Virus record (IMG/VR): IMGVR_UViG_3300044641_004856
Span: 1 to 64,000 of that record
DNA: 64,000 bases
DNA from: a virus
Direction: 5' to 3' (one strand)
This document shows, piece by piece, positions 35,400 through 44,424 of the stretch; the first letter of the stretch is position 1, and each line of letters begins with the position of its first letter. Under the pieces are notes generated by a model that saw nothing but the letters and a program-made list of their open reading frames with translations, ran no database searches and was not told the origin of the DNA. The position numbers and the translations under genes were made by a program.

Positions 35400-36206
35400 A
35401 TGACTACTCAAACCGTAAAAGCATCTGAAAATCCAGACCTTGTAAACCAAATGGTTGCCCAAGCACTGGCCGAACCTGAAAAACAACAAGAATCAGTTGT
35501 AGTTACTCCTCCTTCTGATGTTCACGTTACTCTCCCTGGCGGATTTATAAATTCTGCTGGGGAGAGTGTGACAACAGTTGAGGTTCGTGAATTAACTGGA
35601 AAAGACGAAGAAGCAATTGCAAGAGCACAGAATCTTGGCAAGGCTCTTCTACAAGTACTAAGCCGTGGAACTGTCAAAATTGGAAAAGAACCTGCTACTG
35701 AAGATGCACTAGATGCAATGTTGGCTGGCGACAGAGATGCTGTCATGCTAGGTATCTACAAAGCAACTTTTGGTAATACACCAGAACTACAAGGTTTTTG
35801 TGGCGGATGCAACGCATTTAAGCCAGTTACCATTAACCTAAATGAAGATATTAAAGTAAGAACTTTAGTAGATGAGCCTAGTTTTGTTGTAAACGCTAAA
35901 TGTGGAGAAGTAGTGGTTACCCTACCAACAGGTTACTGTCAAAAAGAGTTAGTGAATAACTCAGATAAAACTATGTCTGAGTTGACAACGATTCTTCTTG
36001 AGAACTGCATTCTTAAGATTAACGGTCGTCCCGTTATTAGTAAAGGACAGATTCAAAACTTAGGCATTAGTGACAGACGCTTAATTGGCGAAGCAATTAA
36101 TAAACACGCAATTGGCCCAGTTTTTGAAGATATTTCAGTTACTTGTCCTGACTGCGAAGGTGAGGTAAACACTCCTATTAACTTAGGAAGTTTGTTTCGC
36201 TTTTAA
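35400..36206 (+). CDS. tail assembly chaperone, short form
   Basis: 268 residues between tube and tape-measure genes, where tail assembly chaperones lie. The chain has VTTVEVRELTGKDEEAIARA and FGNTPELQGFCGGCNAF, with two CxxC pairs (CGGC and CPDC) that would hold zinc, as in myovirus baseplate/chaperone proteins of the T4 gp26-like group. It ends in CGC-TTT-TAA. Just beyond, the +1 frame stays open for 46 more residues, so a longer form is likely. These chaperones coat the tape measure while the tube polymerises. Confidence 0.8.
   Translation: MTTQTVKASENPDLVNQMVAQALAEPEKQQESVVVTPPSDVHVTLPGGFINSAGESVTTVEVRELTGKDEEAIARAQNLGKALLQVLSRGTVKIGKEPATEDALDAMLAGDRDAVMLGIYKATFGNTPELQGFCGGCNAFKPVTINLNEDIKVRTLVDEPSFVVNAKCGEVVVTLPTGYCQKELVNNSDKTMSELTTILLENCILKINGRPVISKGQIQNLGISDRRLIGEAINKHAIGPVFEDISVTCPDCEGEVNTPINLGSLFRF
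36201..36206 (+). other. predicted +1 programmed frameshift site (UUU-UAA)
   Basis: The zero-frame Phe codon TTT (36201-36203) is followed by stop TAA (36204-36206). Slipping forward one base lets the same tRNA re-pair perfectly with TTT at 36202-36204, and translation continues from AAA at 36205. A slow stop codon in the A site and a slippery P-site codon are the classic +1 arrangement, as in the release-factor-2 gene. Confidence 0.7.
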
Positions 36207-36345
36207 AATTTCTCAATATCCAGTTTTGATGGCTGAATGGTTAGCCTTATCAGAGAGACATCAAGGATGGACCCTTACTGAAATAAAAGAACTTTCAGTA
36301 AGAGAACGAAAAAATTGGTTAGAACTTGCTAAAGAAGGTTACTAA
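36205..36345 (+). CDS. tail assembly chaperone frameshift extension
   Basis: In the +1 frame 46 codons run from 36205 to the TAA at 36343-36345, ending nine bases before the tape-measure ATG. The peptide KISQYPVLMAEWLALSE...GWTLTEIKELSVRERKNWLELAKEGY is helical with conserved-looking aromatics, as in the second part of gpG/gpT-like chaperones. The only internal ATG (36229) has no ribosome site, which favours frameshifting. The fusion would be 314 residues. Confidence 0.65.
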   Translation, partial: KISQYPVLMAEWLALSERHQGWTLTEIKELSVRERKNWLELAKEGY

Positions 36346-36354
36346 GGAGTTGAC

Positions 36355-39069
36355 ATGGCAGAATTAAACGATTCGTTAAAACAAACCGACGAATTGTTAT
36401 CCAGCATTGTCAAAAGTCTGACCTCTGCTGAGCAAATAACTAAACGCCTTGAAGGTTCTATGGGTGGAGTTGCTGGAAAAGCAAAGTCTGCTAAGGGTGG
36501 TGGTGACCGACATATCGGTACGGGTCAACATAGCCAAATGCCACACATGGACAAAGTAACTTTTAGTGGACAAGAAAAAGTTGATAGCACTGCAGAAATT
36601 GCTATGCGAGAGGGTATGGAGGCCACTAGATATGGCTTAACCCCTACTCGTGGTCAAAAATTATTGGGAGTTGGTCAAGGACTTGCACAAGCAACCTTTG
36701 GTATTGCTGCTGGAGCAATGGCTGCAATGCCAGGAGTTGCCGAAGTTGGTGCAAGTGCTGGTAACTATTACGGAGCATCTATTCGTTCTAATATGAGCCG
36801 TACTTCAATAATGAATGCCACTTTTGGTGGTTTAGCAGGTGGAGTTACGAGCACTCTTTCTTCTTCAAATATTGCAAGTATTGCTGCAGCAAGAGGCATT
36901 ATGCCAGGAAGTGCTCAATACAATGCTTTAGTTGCAGATGTTGGTGGTGCTGCACGGTATATGAACATGGCAAATGAAAACGCTATGGTTGCCATGTCTG
37001 GTTTTACTCAAGGAGACTTTTCCTCTCGTTTATACAACATTGGTGTTAGCACTTACGATTCAAAAACTGGTAAGGCTCGAGGCCAAGATGAAATTTTTGG
37101 TCAACTCTACGGTCGTCTCACTCAAGGTCAAGGAAAAATGAGTGTAGAAGAGACTATGAATAGTTTTCAAGCAGGTGGTTTTAACAAAGCAGTTACTGAT
37201 TTAGGAATGACAGAAGACCAAAGACAACTTTTTATGCAATATTCTGTTGATAGAGCAGCAGGAAAACCAACTGATTTATCTAAACTAGGGTACGGACAAA
37301 ATCCTCTAGCGGATAAAATGCGTATTACCGCATCTGATACATCGGTTTTAAATACGTACACCGAACCCGTATTAAAAGGACTTAAAGCAGCAGCCGATTT
37401 AATTGAGACCACAGTTAATCCTGCATTAGAAAAATTGGCTGGTACTGCAGGAGTGGCATCAGGATTTTTAGGTGGTATGGGTGAATCACGTGCAGGAATG
37501 GGCATGGGTATCGCTGGTGGTGGAATTGTTCAAGGATTGATGACTGCTGGTGGTGCTTTCTTAGGTGCTAAAGGTGCTCAAGGTCTTTTAGGCAAAGGCG
37601 GTTCTAGTGGGGTTAAAGCAGGAGGTTTTAAAGGTCTTTTAGGAAAAGCAGGACTTGCTGGATTAACCTACATGGGATTAGAGCAAGTACAAAAGTTTTT
37701 TAACAAAGCAGATGTTCCAGATGAAATGCGTTATATCGCAAACCTTTTATTTGACGCAGGTCAAGGTGGGTTGACTGGATTAGCAACAGGAAACCCTTAT
37801 GCAGCCCTTGCTGGTACAGTCGCAGGCACTGCTGGTGGTGTTGCAAACCCTTACGGTGGTAAAGGCGGTGGTACTCCAGGATTTGGTGCTGCTTTTGGTT
37901 CTAGTGGCGTAAATAGTGCAAACCCCTCTTCACCAATTACTAATGGTGGTGTAGGAACACCTTACGGTGCTACGGGAAGTTTATGGTCTGGGGGAAGTCA
38001 CACAGGTCAAGATTACCCATGTGCTGTTGGAACTCCTGTTCACGCATCATTAGGTGGAATGGTTATTAATACAAACCCTGGTTCAGATTACGGTAAAACT
38101 GTAGAAATTGACCACGGAAACGGTTATCAAACTTTGTACGGACATTTATCGGAAGTACTGGTCAAAGTTGGAGACACTGTTACGCAAGGACAGTTAATTG
38201 CAAAAAGTGGTGACACTGGAAAAGTTACAGGTCCTCACTTGCACTATGAAGTACGTAAAGGAAAAAATAACCCAGTAAATCCTGATGAATTAAGCAAAGC
38301 AGGAGGTTCTGGTTTAGCAGGAGTTCTGGGTGCAAGTGGCAATAATGGAACATCTACTAACGGGCAACAGTTATCGGCTATGGTTGGTTCTAAATCTTTA
38401 CAAGAATTACTAAGTGGGGGTATAGGAAATCTTCCTGCTGAACTTTTGGGTAGTGCTAGTAGTAGTAGTGCTACAAGTGGTGGAGCAAAGGTAATCCTTG
38501 GAACTGGTAGTGAAAAAGAATGGGCTACTGGTCTTCTTCAAAAAATGGGTGCTCCAGTCAGTGATGCTTCTATAAATGCTCTTACTACATGGATGCGTCA
38601 TGAAGGTGGACACTGGAAAAACTCTGCTCACTACAATCCTTTAAATACCACATTAGACATGAGTAACAATGAGTCTATGAATAGTGTGGGAGTAAAACGC
38701 TACAAATCTTGGGAAGAAGGATACGCAGCAACTATAGGAACGTTGACAGGAAAAAATGCTGGGGACCGTGGGTATACAGCAATTGTAGATGCTTTAAAGT
38801 CAGGTGCTTCGACAGATGCTATTTTAGCAGCAGTAAATAACTCAGCATGGATGACTGGTAAAACGGGAAAAAACCCTTATAAGTTCCAAGGTGGAGGCTC
38901 ACCTTCAGTTGCAACACTTAACTCTTCAGCAGGACTAAATATATCTCCGTCTATCACAATTAATGTAAGCGTTCAACAAGCATCTTACGCTGAGGCTATG
39001 AGTCTTGTTGAAATTGTTAAAACTCAACTTGAAAAAGAAAATTTACTTAGAATAGTAGGTGGGAAATAA
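36355..39069 (+). CDS. tape measure protein with M23 peptidase and lysozyme-like domains
   Basis: 904 residues after an AAGGAG site. The first 480 are helical and Gly/Ala-rich with hydrophobic stretches (GIAAGAMAAMPGVAEVG, GLLGKAGLAGLTYMG). Residues about 535-650 form an M23 endopeptidase with H549-x3-D553 and H628-x-H630 as zinc ligands and the fold motif YGKTVEIDHGNGYQTLYGHL. Residues about 715-845 form a lysozyme-like domain (TTWMRHEGGHW, Glu750 as likely acid; HYNPLNTT). It sets tail length and then digests peptidoglycan as the tube enters. The gene overlaps the next by one base. Confidence 0.85.
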   Translation: MAELNDSLKQTDELLSSIVKSLTSAEQITKRLEGSMGGVAGKAKSAKGGGDRHIGTGQHSQMPHMDKVTFSGQEKVDSTAEIAMREGMEATRYGLTPTRGQKLLGVGQGLAQATFGIAAGAMAAMPGVAEVGASAGNYYGASIRSNMSRTSIMNATFGGLAGGVTSTLSSSNIASIAAARGIMPGSAQYNALVADVGGAARYMNMANENAMVAMSGFTQGDFSSRLYNIGVSTYDSKTGKARGQDEIFGQLYGRLTQGQGKMSVEETMNSFQAGGFNKAVTDLGMTEDQRQLFMQYSVDRAAGKPTDLSKLGYGQNPLADKMRITASDTSVLNTYTEPVLKGLKAAADLIETTVNPALEKLAGTAGVASGFLGGMGESRAGMGMGIAGGGIVQGLMTAGGAFLGAKGAQGLLGKGGSSGVKAGGFKGLLGKAGLAGLTYMGLEQVQKFFNKADVPDEMRYIANLLFDAGQGGLTGLATGNPYAALAGTVAGTAGGVANPYGGKGGGTPGFGAAFGSSGVNSANPSSPITNGGVGTPYGATGSLWSGGSHTGQDYPCAVGTPVHASLGGMVINTNPGSDYGKTVEIDHGNGYQTLYGHLSEVLVKVGDTVTQGQLIAKSGDTGKVTGPHLHYEVRKGKNNPVNPDELSKAGGSGLAGVLGASGNNGTSTNGQQLSAMVGSKSLQELLSGGIGNLPAELLGSASSSSATSGGAKVILGTGSEKEWATGLLQKMGAPVSDASINALTTWMRHEGGHWKNSAHYNPLNTTLDMSNNESMNSVGVKRYKSWEEGYAATIGTLTGKNAGDRGYTAIVDALKSGASTDAILAAVNNSAWMTGKTGKNPYKFQGGGSPSVATLNSSAGLNISPSITINVSVQQASYAEAMSLVEIVKTQLEKENLLRIVGGK

Positions 39070-40397
39070 TGCCTGACGTAAAGGGTTTAGGTGCTAAAGC
39101 AGACCAAGAAAAAAGGTTGGCTGCTTCTCTTAAGGCTGCAGAAGATGCAAATGAGAAAGCAAAATTTGCTAAAAGCGTAGCGGAAAGGGCTAAGTCTAAA
39201 GAAACAACCTTAAAAGGACTAATAGCACAACTTGATTTGCTGCAGGCTGAAAAAACAAGGCTTTCTGGTTTAAGAACTTTCTATCAAAACAACCTTAATA
39301 ATTTAATCCTTAGTAATGCCAGTGAAGCAAACATTGCTGCTGCTAAAAAACTTTGGGTTGATACAGATAACTCTATTAAAAAAATTGACACTAATATTGC
39401 AAAAAAGGCTAAAGAATACGGAGATGCAGCCAATAATGGTAAAGTTTCTGCACGAGCAGGGGCTGCACAGTTTCGAAAAGAAGCCAAGGTTAGGCAACAA
39501 TTAGCAAAGGCTAAAAACGACAAAGCCAATCCTAATGGAAGTAAAAATACTAAAGAAGATACTGATGGTGCAAATGAAAACCCTATTAGATTTAATGCTC
39601 CTATGGTTAGGTCAGCATACTTTGGAACAAACCACCATTCAACTAAGTATTTAACCGCTAAAGGAGCATTACCGCCTGCTGCTTCACAACTTCTTGCTGA
39701 CCTCGGTAACTTTGGTGACGGACAAACTAACAGAGGGTTTATTATTCCAAACAAAAGGTCACAAGAGGCAGCCTTGTCTAAACTAGATGCTAAAGATAAA
39801 GCAATAGTTGGTGGGTATAAAGTTCCTTACGGATTTAGGTTTCATTACAATCCTCAATTTGTAACACAATCTTACGGTTCCATAACAGGTATTTCCCCAG
39901 AATTACTTGAGTCTGGAAAAGACAAGACAAACATGATAACTACTCCTGCTTCTAGTAGTTCAATTTCAATTACCTTGTACTTAAACAGAATTGAAGACAT
40001 GAACGCTTTGGCAAACTTTAACGTTAAAGAACCAAGTTATTTTGCTCCCATTAACTCTGATGAGAAATCTCTAAAGTACTACCCAGAAATAGTTTCAGCA
40101 TCAGACCGTAAACTAATTAAAGACTTTGGAACAATGTACGATTTAGACTTTCTTTTTAAAACAATAAACGGTGATATGGGTGGATACAAAAGCCCATTGC
40201 GTGGAATACAAACTGGCGATGTTGGCTGGTTAAACGGTATTGCAGTTGAGGTTCACATGGGAAGAAAACTAAGATATTTAGCAAGAGTAACAAACATCAG
40301 CGTTAATCATGTTCAGTTCACTGAAAATATGGTTCCAACATTAACTACCGTAGTTCTTACTATGGCACGGTTTCATGATGCAATGGTTAAGGATTAA
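39069..40397 (+). CDS. baseplate / tail adaptor protein
   Basis: 442 residues, start overlapping the previous TAA. The first 160 are a Lys/Ala-rich coiled coil (ANEKAKFAKSVAERAKSKET...). From about 220 a beta domain appears: VPYGFRFHYNPQFVTQSYGS, ISITLYLNRIEDMNALANF, then GWLNGIAVEVHMGRKLRYLARVTNISVNHVQFTENMVPTLTTVVLTMARF. This is the pattern of tail-tube-end adaptor proteins that sit between tube and hub in contractile systems. It precedes a LysM-like gene, as is usual. Confidence 0.6.
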   Translation: MPDVKGLGAKADQEKRLAASLKAAEDANEKAKFAKSVAERAKSKETTLKGLIAQLDLLQAEKTRLSGLRTFYQNNLNNLILSNASEANIAAAKKLWVDTDNSIKKIDTNIAKKAKEYGDAANNGKVSARAGAAQFRKEAKVRQQLAKAKNDKANPNGSKNTKEDTDGANENPIRFNAPMVRSAYFGTNHHSTKYLTAKGALPPAASQLLADLGNFGDGQTNRGFIIPNKRSQEAALSKLDAKDKAIVGGYKVPYGFRFHYNPQFVTQSYGSITGISPELLESGKDKTNMITTPASSSSISITLYLNRIEDMNALANFNVKEPSYFAPINSDEKSLKYYPEIVSASDRKLIKDFGTMYDLDFLFKTINGDMGGYKSPLRGIQTGDVGWLNGIAVEVHMGRKLRYLARVTNISVNHVQFTENMVPTLTTVVLTMARFHDAMVKD

Positions 40398-40399
40398 AA

Positions 40400-40681
40400 G
40401 TGATTCCTTTATCTAGTAGATACGCTGATGGCCTTTTGTTAAAGGCTTACCACCCAGTCAAATTAAGTTTTGAAGTTGGTGTTTATCGTGTTTTCCCTAA
40501 TAACGTCTCTGGAGTTTTTTACTACTCTTGGGTAGAAGGTGACCGCCTTGATATTTTAGCAAGCAGATTTTTGGGTGACTCTCGTCTTTGGTGGGTTATC
40601 ATGGACTATAACGATGACATCCATAGTCCTTTTGAATTAGTTCCTGGTCAACAGTTAAGGATTCCAGTTCATGTCTTATAA
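40400..40681 (+). CDS. LysM-like baseplate protein (gpX/gp53-like)
   Basis: 93 residues, GTG start two bases after the previous stop. GVFYYSWVEGDRLDILASRFLGDSRLWWVIMDYNDDIHSPFELVPGQQLRIPV is the LysM-related motif of tail protein X and gp53-type wedge proteins: WWVI-DYN followed by PG-LRIP. It links hub and wedge. It overlaps the hub gene by 11 bases. Confidence 0.8.
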   Translation: MIPLSSRYADGLLLKAYHPVKLSFEVGVYRVFPNNVSGVFYYSWVEGDRLDILASRFLGDSRLWWVIMDYNDDIHSPFELVPGQQLRIPVHVL

Positions 40682-41918
40682 TCAAAAGTATTCTTCACGT
40701 GAACACAACTCTTTTTCTGTAGAGTTTCCTGATTATCCAACTTTTGGTTTTTCTGCTGACAATATAACGTTAGAACAAAAAGTTAATACTCACGACGTTC
40801 TTACTATAGCCTTTACAAATTTTAATTTGGCTATGCTAAAAGGGCTAAAAACACAATCGCCAGTAGTCGTTAATTGGAAAACTTCTAATCAAGTACGTGG
40901 AACTTTTTATGGGGTTGTTTACGGAGTCCAAAGAACTCATGCTGTTCAATCCAGCAAAGACGTTCAAATTATTTGTTTAGGGTTGACTTTTTTAATGAAA
41001 GAGTCGAGGTCTGGTATTTGGACAAATAAAACAATTAATGAAGTAGTTAGTATTGTTGCAAAAAGAAACAAACTAAAAGCAGTAGTTAGTGGTCATCCAG
41101 CAAGATACTCTCAGATTACACAACAAGGAGAAAGTGATTGGGAGTTTTTACAAAGACTAGCGGATGATAGTGGCTATACCATCGCTATTAAAGATAAAAC
41201 TATTCTCTTTAGAACCATTGACGAAATTGTTTCTGAGTCTATTGGTGGAATGCCTATTTTATACCAAGAGCAAACCTTTATGCCAGCATTTTCTAGCCTA
41301 CAAGAACAAACACTAGATAGACTGACTCCGTTGTATGGAGACTACTTAGAAAGCCCTGACTTGCCTAACAACTCTAACAAAATTACTAGAGGTGTTGACC
41401 CGATAAAAGCACTTACGTTTACTTCTACTGAGTCACCAAAAAATAAACAACAAACAAGAAAAGTTAAATCTGACCCCATTTTCAACCAAGAACTTACTAA
41501 CGTAGTTGTTAATACAAAAGAATTCTCTCAATCTGTAGCAAAAGCAAAGGCTGCTAAAGCACGTTTTAACATACCTGCAAAATTTAAAAGCCAAGGTGAC
41601 CCACGAATAGTTCCAAATTCTTTGGTAGAAGTTAAGGGGATACTAGGAGATGCCGATGGCTATTGGTTAGTACACAAGGTTACTCACTACATAAACGTTA
41701 ATGGTGTGTACCAATGTAACGGCACTTTGCTTAGTGACGGTAAAGAACAAAATTATAGAAAACAACCTAACACAAATACACAGCCTGATAGTCCGTATGT
41801 AAACATACAGGCTGTACTAAAAAACCAAACCGCAACAAAAAATAAACCTTCGTATACCGCACCAACAATTTTGTTTAAAAATGGAAAAGCCACAACACTA
41901 ACTGGGAAATGGAGTTAA
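40671..41918 (+). CDS. baseplate hub protein (gpD/gp27-like)
   Basis: 415 residues. The two-barrel hub fold is indicated by FSVEFPDYPTFGFSADNITLEQKVNTHDVLTI near the start and by the typical QQGESDWEFLQRLADDSGYTIAIKDKTILFR (about 150-180), the line that defines GPD/VgrG-type hubs. A C-terminal part has PNSLVEVKGILGDADGYWLVHKVTHYI. The hub is a trimer holding the spike. It overlaps the genes on both sides, consistent with co-production. Confidence 0.8.
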   Translation: MSYNQKYSSREHNSFSVEFPDYPTFGFSADNITLEQKVNTHDVLTIAFTNFNLAMLKGLKTQSPVVVNWKTSNQVRGTFYGVVYGVQRTHAVQSSKDVQIICLGLTFLMKESRSGIWTNKTINEVVSIVAKRNKLKAVVSGHPARYSQITQQGESDWEFLQRLADDSGYTIAIKDKTILFRTIDEIVSESIGGMPILYQEQTFMPAFSSLQEQTLDRLTPLYGDYLESPDLPNNSNKITRGVDPIKALTFTSTESPKNKQQTRKVKSDPIFNQELTNVVVNTKEFSQSVAKAKAAKARFNIPAKFKSQGDPRIVPNSLVEVKGILGDADGYWLVHKVTHYINVNGVYQCNGTLLSDGKEQNYRKQPNTNTQPDSPYVNIQAVLKNQTATKNKPSYTAPTILFKNGKATTLTGKWS

Positions 41919-41920
41919 GC

Positions 41921-42325
41921 ATGTCGTATGAATCCGCAATAAGTTTTCCAATTCGCTTAGACAGTTATGGGAATCTTGCAACCACGGTTGACCCTAGTAA
42001 AATTTGGGCTGATAGAGTAACCTCTGTAATCGGTACTATGGTTGGTGAAAGAATCAATCGTCCAAATTTTGGAACACGTATTGCTCGTCAATGGATGAAT
42101 GGATTGAGCGGTATTCAAGGGGATATAGAGTCTGAAATTCAACAGGCGTTTATATCGTTTCTTCCTTTACTAAACTTGCTTGAAACTTCTTTTGAACACG
42201 ACGATGCAAATGGGTCTCTTAAAGTTATACTTACCTACGCACTACCAAACGATAAGGAAGAGTCTACTGTAATTGCTCTTGTCAGTATTGGCAATAAACA
42301 ACCTCAGTATCAGGAGAACATCTAA
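41921..42325 (+). CDS. baseplate wedge protein gp25-like
   Basis: 134 residues from the ATG at 41921, seven bases after GGAG; an earlier ATG at 41909 contains that site. FPIRLDSYGNLATTVDPSKIWADRVTSVIGTMVGERINRPNFGTRIARQWM contains the ERxNRPNFG core of gp25/GPW proteins, which nucleate sheath assembly at the baseplate. The stop TAA shares its A with the next ATG. Confidence 0.88.
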   Translation: MSYESAISFPIRLDSYGNLATTVDPSKIWADRVTSVIGTMVGERINRPNFGTRIARQWMNGLSGIQGDIESEIQQAFISFLPLLNLLETSFEHDDANGSLKVILTYALPNDKEESTVIALVSIGNKQPQYQENI

Positions 42326-43878
42326 TGGCAATTAATCAAATCCCAATAACAATTGACTATACAAGCAGGGACTATGAAGCCCTTCGTGAAGAATTAGTTG
42401 CTCGAATTAAGGAACGAATTCCTGAATGGAATGGTTCCGATAATGGTGACTTCGGCGTAGTTTTAGCAGAAGCATTTGCTTACATGGGAGATGTTGCAAA
42501 CTACTACATTGACCGAATTGCTAACGAGTCTTTTTTATCAACAGCAACTCAACGCGAAAGTATTTTAGCAATTGCGGAGACGTATGGTTACGTGCCTTCT
42601 GGGTATAAAAATGCTTCAGTCGATGTTGTTTTTTATAATAACTCTGCTTCTGCTGTAACTATTCCAGCAGAAACTCGTATAGATGGCGAAGTAATTGCAA
42701 ATGACACGGTAGAAACAGTCACTTTTACAACAACAGACAGCCTTATAGTTCCACCATTTTCTAATCAAGCACGAGGTGAAGCCACAGTTCTTGCGTATCA
42801 AGGAAAGTTAAATACTGTTGAAGCAAACGATGTTTATGGTGTTCTACTCGGAACCTCGGATGCAGAACCTTCTCAAACTTTTATTATTGATGACTTCCCA
42901 GTTGTAACTAATAGCGTTGAAATATACGTTCAGGGAGGAACTGCTTGGAAAAAATGGCAGAGAGTAACTCATTTAATTGATTTTAGTGCAAATGATGCAG
43001 TCTTTACTACGCGTTTAACACCAGATAATGAAGTAATCGTTCTTTTTGGAGATGGTATCTCTGGAGCAATTCCTACATACCAATCAGCAATTAGAGCAAA
43101 ATATGTTGTAGGTGGAGGAAATTCAGGGAATGTCCCAAGCGGTACTTTAATTAATATTGCCCGTGTTCCTGGTCTTTCACAAACACAGGTTTCTGCTTTA
43201 AACGGTGTAATAGACGTTAATAACGTAAATGCTGCTGTTGGAGGAAACGAGCCAGAAGATAATGAATCTATTCGTGCTGGTGCACCATTATTTTTACGCA
43301 CTCAAAACAGAGCAGTAACCCTCGATGATTTTCAAAATTTAGCCTTGTCTGTCGAAAATTGCGGTAAAGCAAAAGCAGTTGGAACATCTGCTACTGCTGT
43401 AACTTTGTATGTTGCTCCATACCGTGATTTTTCTGACTTTGATGCTACTCCTGGTATTGAAATAATCAGTAACGTACCAACTGCAACTCTTGAGTGGAAC
43501 CTGTTAAAAACAGACGTACAAAACTTTTTAGCAAATAAAATGCTTGTTGGAACAACTTTAAGTGTTGTTAAGCCTGTTTACGTTCCAGTAACAATGAACC
43601 TTCAATACACTCGAGAGCCAGAATTTAGCCAAACTGTTGTTGAAAAATCAATAAAAGCAGCAATCGTTGAAAACTACTCGTATAACTTTGTTGATTTTGG
43701 ACAAGAACTAACTATTCAAAATGTCGAATCTCTTCTTCAAACCGTTGAAGGTGTAAAATTTGCTAAATGTAGGTTTCTTTATAAAACAGGTGGAACCCCA
43801 AGTTTAGCAGCCATTTCTGCTTTACCGAATGAAATATTTACTTTTGCTGAACCAGATGTGGTGCTTGAGGTTCTTTAA
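42325..43878 (+). CDS. baseplate J-like protein
   Basis: 517 residues. The start IDYTSRDYEALREELVARIKERIPEWNGSDNGDFGVVLAEAFAYMGDVANYYIDRIANESFL is the conserved beginning of baseplate J/gp6-like wedge proteins. Further blocks are IPAETRIDGEV, FGDGISGAIPTYQSAIRAKYVVGGGNSGNVPSGT and AGAPLFLRTQNRAVTLDDFQNLA. It forms the ring of the baseplate and interacts with gp25 and tail protein I. Coupled to both neighbours. Confidence 0.92.
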   Translation: MAINQIPITIDYTSRDYEALREELVARIKERIPEWNGSDNGDFGVVLAEAFAYMGDVANYYIDRIANESFLSTATQRESILAIAETYGYVPSGYKNASVDVVFYNNSASAVTIPAETRIDGEVIANDTVETVTFTTTDSLIVPPFSNQARGEATVLAYQGKLNTVEANDVYGVLLGTSDAEPSQTFIIDDFPVVTNSVEIYVQGGTAWKKWQRVTHLIDFSANDAVFTTRLTPDNEVIVLFGDGISGAIPTYQSAIRAKYVVGGGNSGNVPSGTLINIARVPGLSQTQVSALNGVIDVNNVNAAVGGNEPEDNESIRAGAPLFLRTQNRAVTLDDFQNLALSVENCGKAKAVGTSATAVTLYVAPYRDFSDFDATPGIEIISNVPTATLEWNLLKTDVQNFLANKMLVGTTLSVVKPVYVPVTMNLQYTREPEFSQTVVEKSIKAAIVENYSYNFVDFGQELTIQNVESLLQTVEGVKFAKCRFLYKTGGTPSLAAISALPNEIFTFAEPDVVLEVL

Positions 43879-44348
43879 TGAATAACGAGTACACGGGAAC
43901 TTACCGAGGTGTCGTTACTAAAAATAAAGACACTGATGGTCACAGGCGAATTAAGTGTAAGGTTCCTCAATTATTTGGTGACGCAGAACTAAATTGGGCA
44001 TGGCCTTTAGAAACATCAAGCCTTAAAACACAAGTTCCAGATGTTGGTGAAGGTGTTTGGATTGCCTTTGAAGGTGGAGACCCAGGCTACCCAATTTGGA
44101 GTGGCAACTTTGGAAAACCAAAAAACGGTAAGCGAGTAAATGTTAAGGTCTTGTCAGACTCCGTTTCTTTAACTGGACTGACCCCTTATTTTAAAACCGA
44201 ACGTACTGCAAATGGGACTACAGAGATTGACCTTGTTGCTACCTTACTAGCCATGGCTGCTGCTTTAAAAGACCACGAAACACGCATTGCTACCTTAGAA
44301 ACTCAGATAACTCAGAAAGCAAACGTTAGCCACAGCCATCCTGCCTAG
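43878..44348 (+). CDS. baseplate spike protein with OB-fold (gpV/gp5-like)
   Basis: 156 residues. The N-terminal 85 residues are an OB-fold: YTGTYRGVVTKNKDTDGHRRIKCKVPQLFG, GEGVWIAFEGGDPGYPIWSGNFG, as in gp5 and VgrG central spikes. A short beta/coiled-coil segment follows, and the chain ends in SHSHPA. An HxH motif at the very tip binds iron in other central spikes. TAATG overlap with baseplate J. The spike is the first part to contact the membrane. Confidence 0.75.
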   Translation: MNNEYTGTYRGVVTKNKDTDGHRRIKCKVPQLFGDAELNWAWPLETSSLKTQVPDVGEGVWIAFEGGDPGYPIWSGNFGKPKNGKRVNVKVLSDSVSLTGLTPYFKTERTANGTTEIDLVATLLAMAAALKDHETRIATLETQITQKANVSHSHPA

Positions 44349-44367
44349 TCATTCATAGCCTGTTTAG

Positions 44368-44386
44368 GGAGTCAAACTCCTTGTTT
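44368..44386 (+). terminator. weak hairpin
   Basis: GGAGT (44368-44372) and ACTCC (44376-44380) around three bases, followed by TTGTTT. It lies in the 76-base gap between the spike gene and the next fibre gene and may attenuate transcription. Confidence 0.3.
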
Positions 44387-44424
44387 AACGTCAAAATTGA
44401 CCTTAGTCGTTTAGGAGAATAATT

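Noticed and set aside
36229-36345. Independent 38-residue gene starting at ATG 36229
   Set aside because: No ribosome site upstream, while frameshifting from the chaperone gene explains the open frame better. Kept as a frameshift extension.
39284-39754. Antisense 156-codon frame inside the baseplate adaptor gene
   Set aside because: No ribosome site; the sense strand has a coupled start, coherent domains and matching neighbours.
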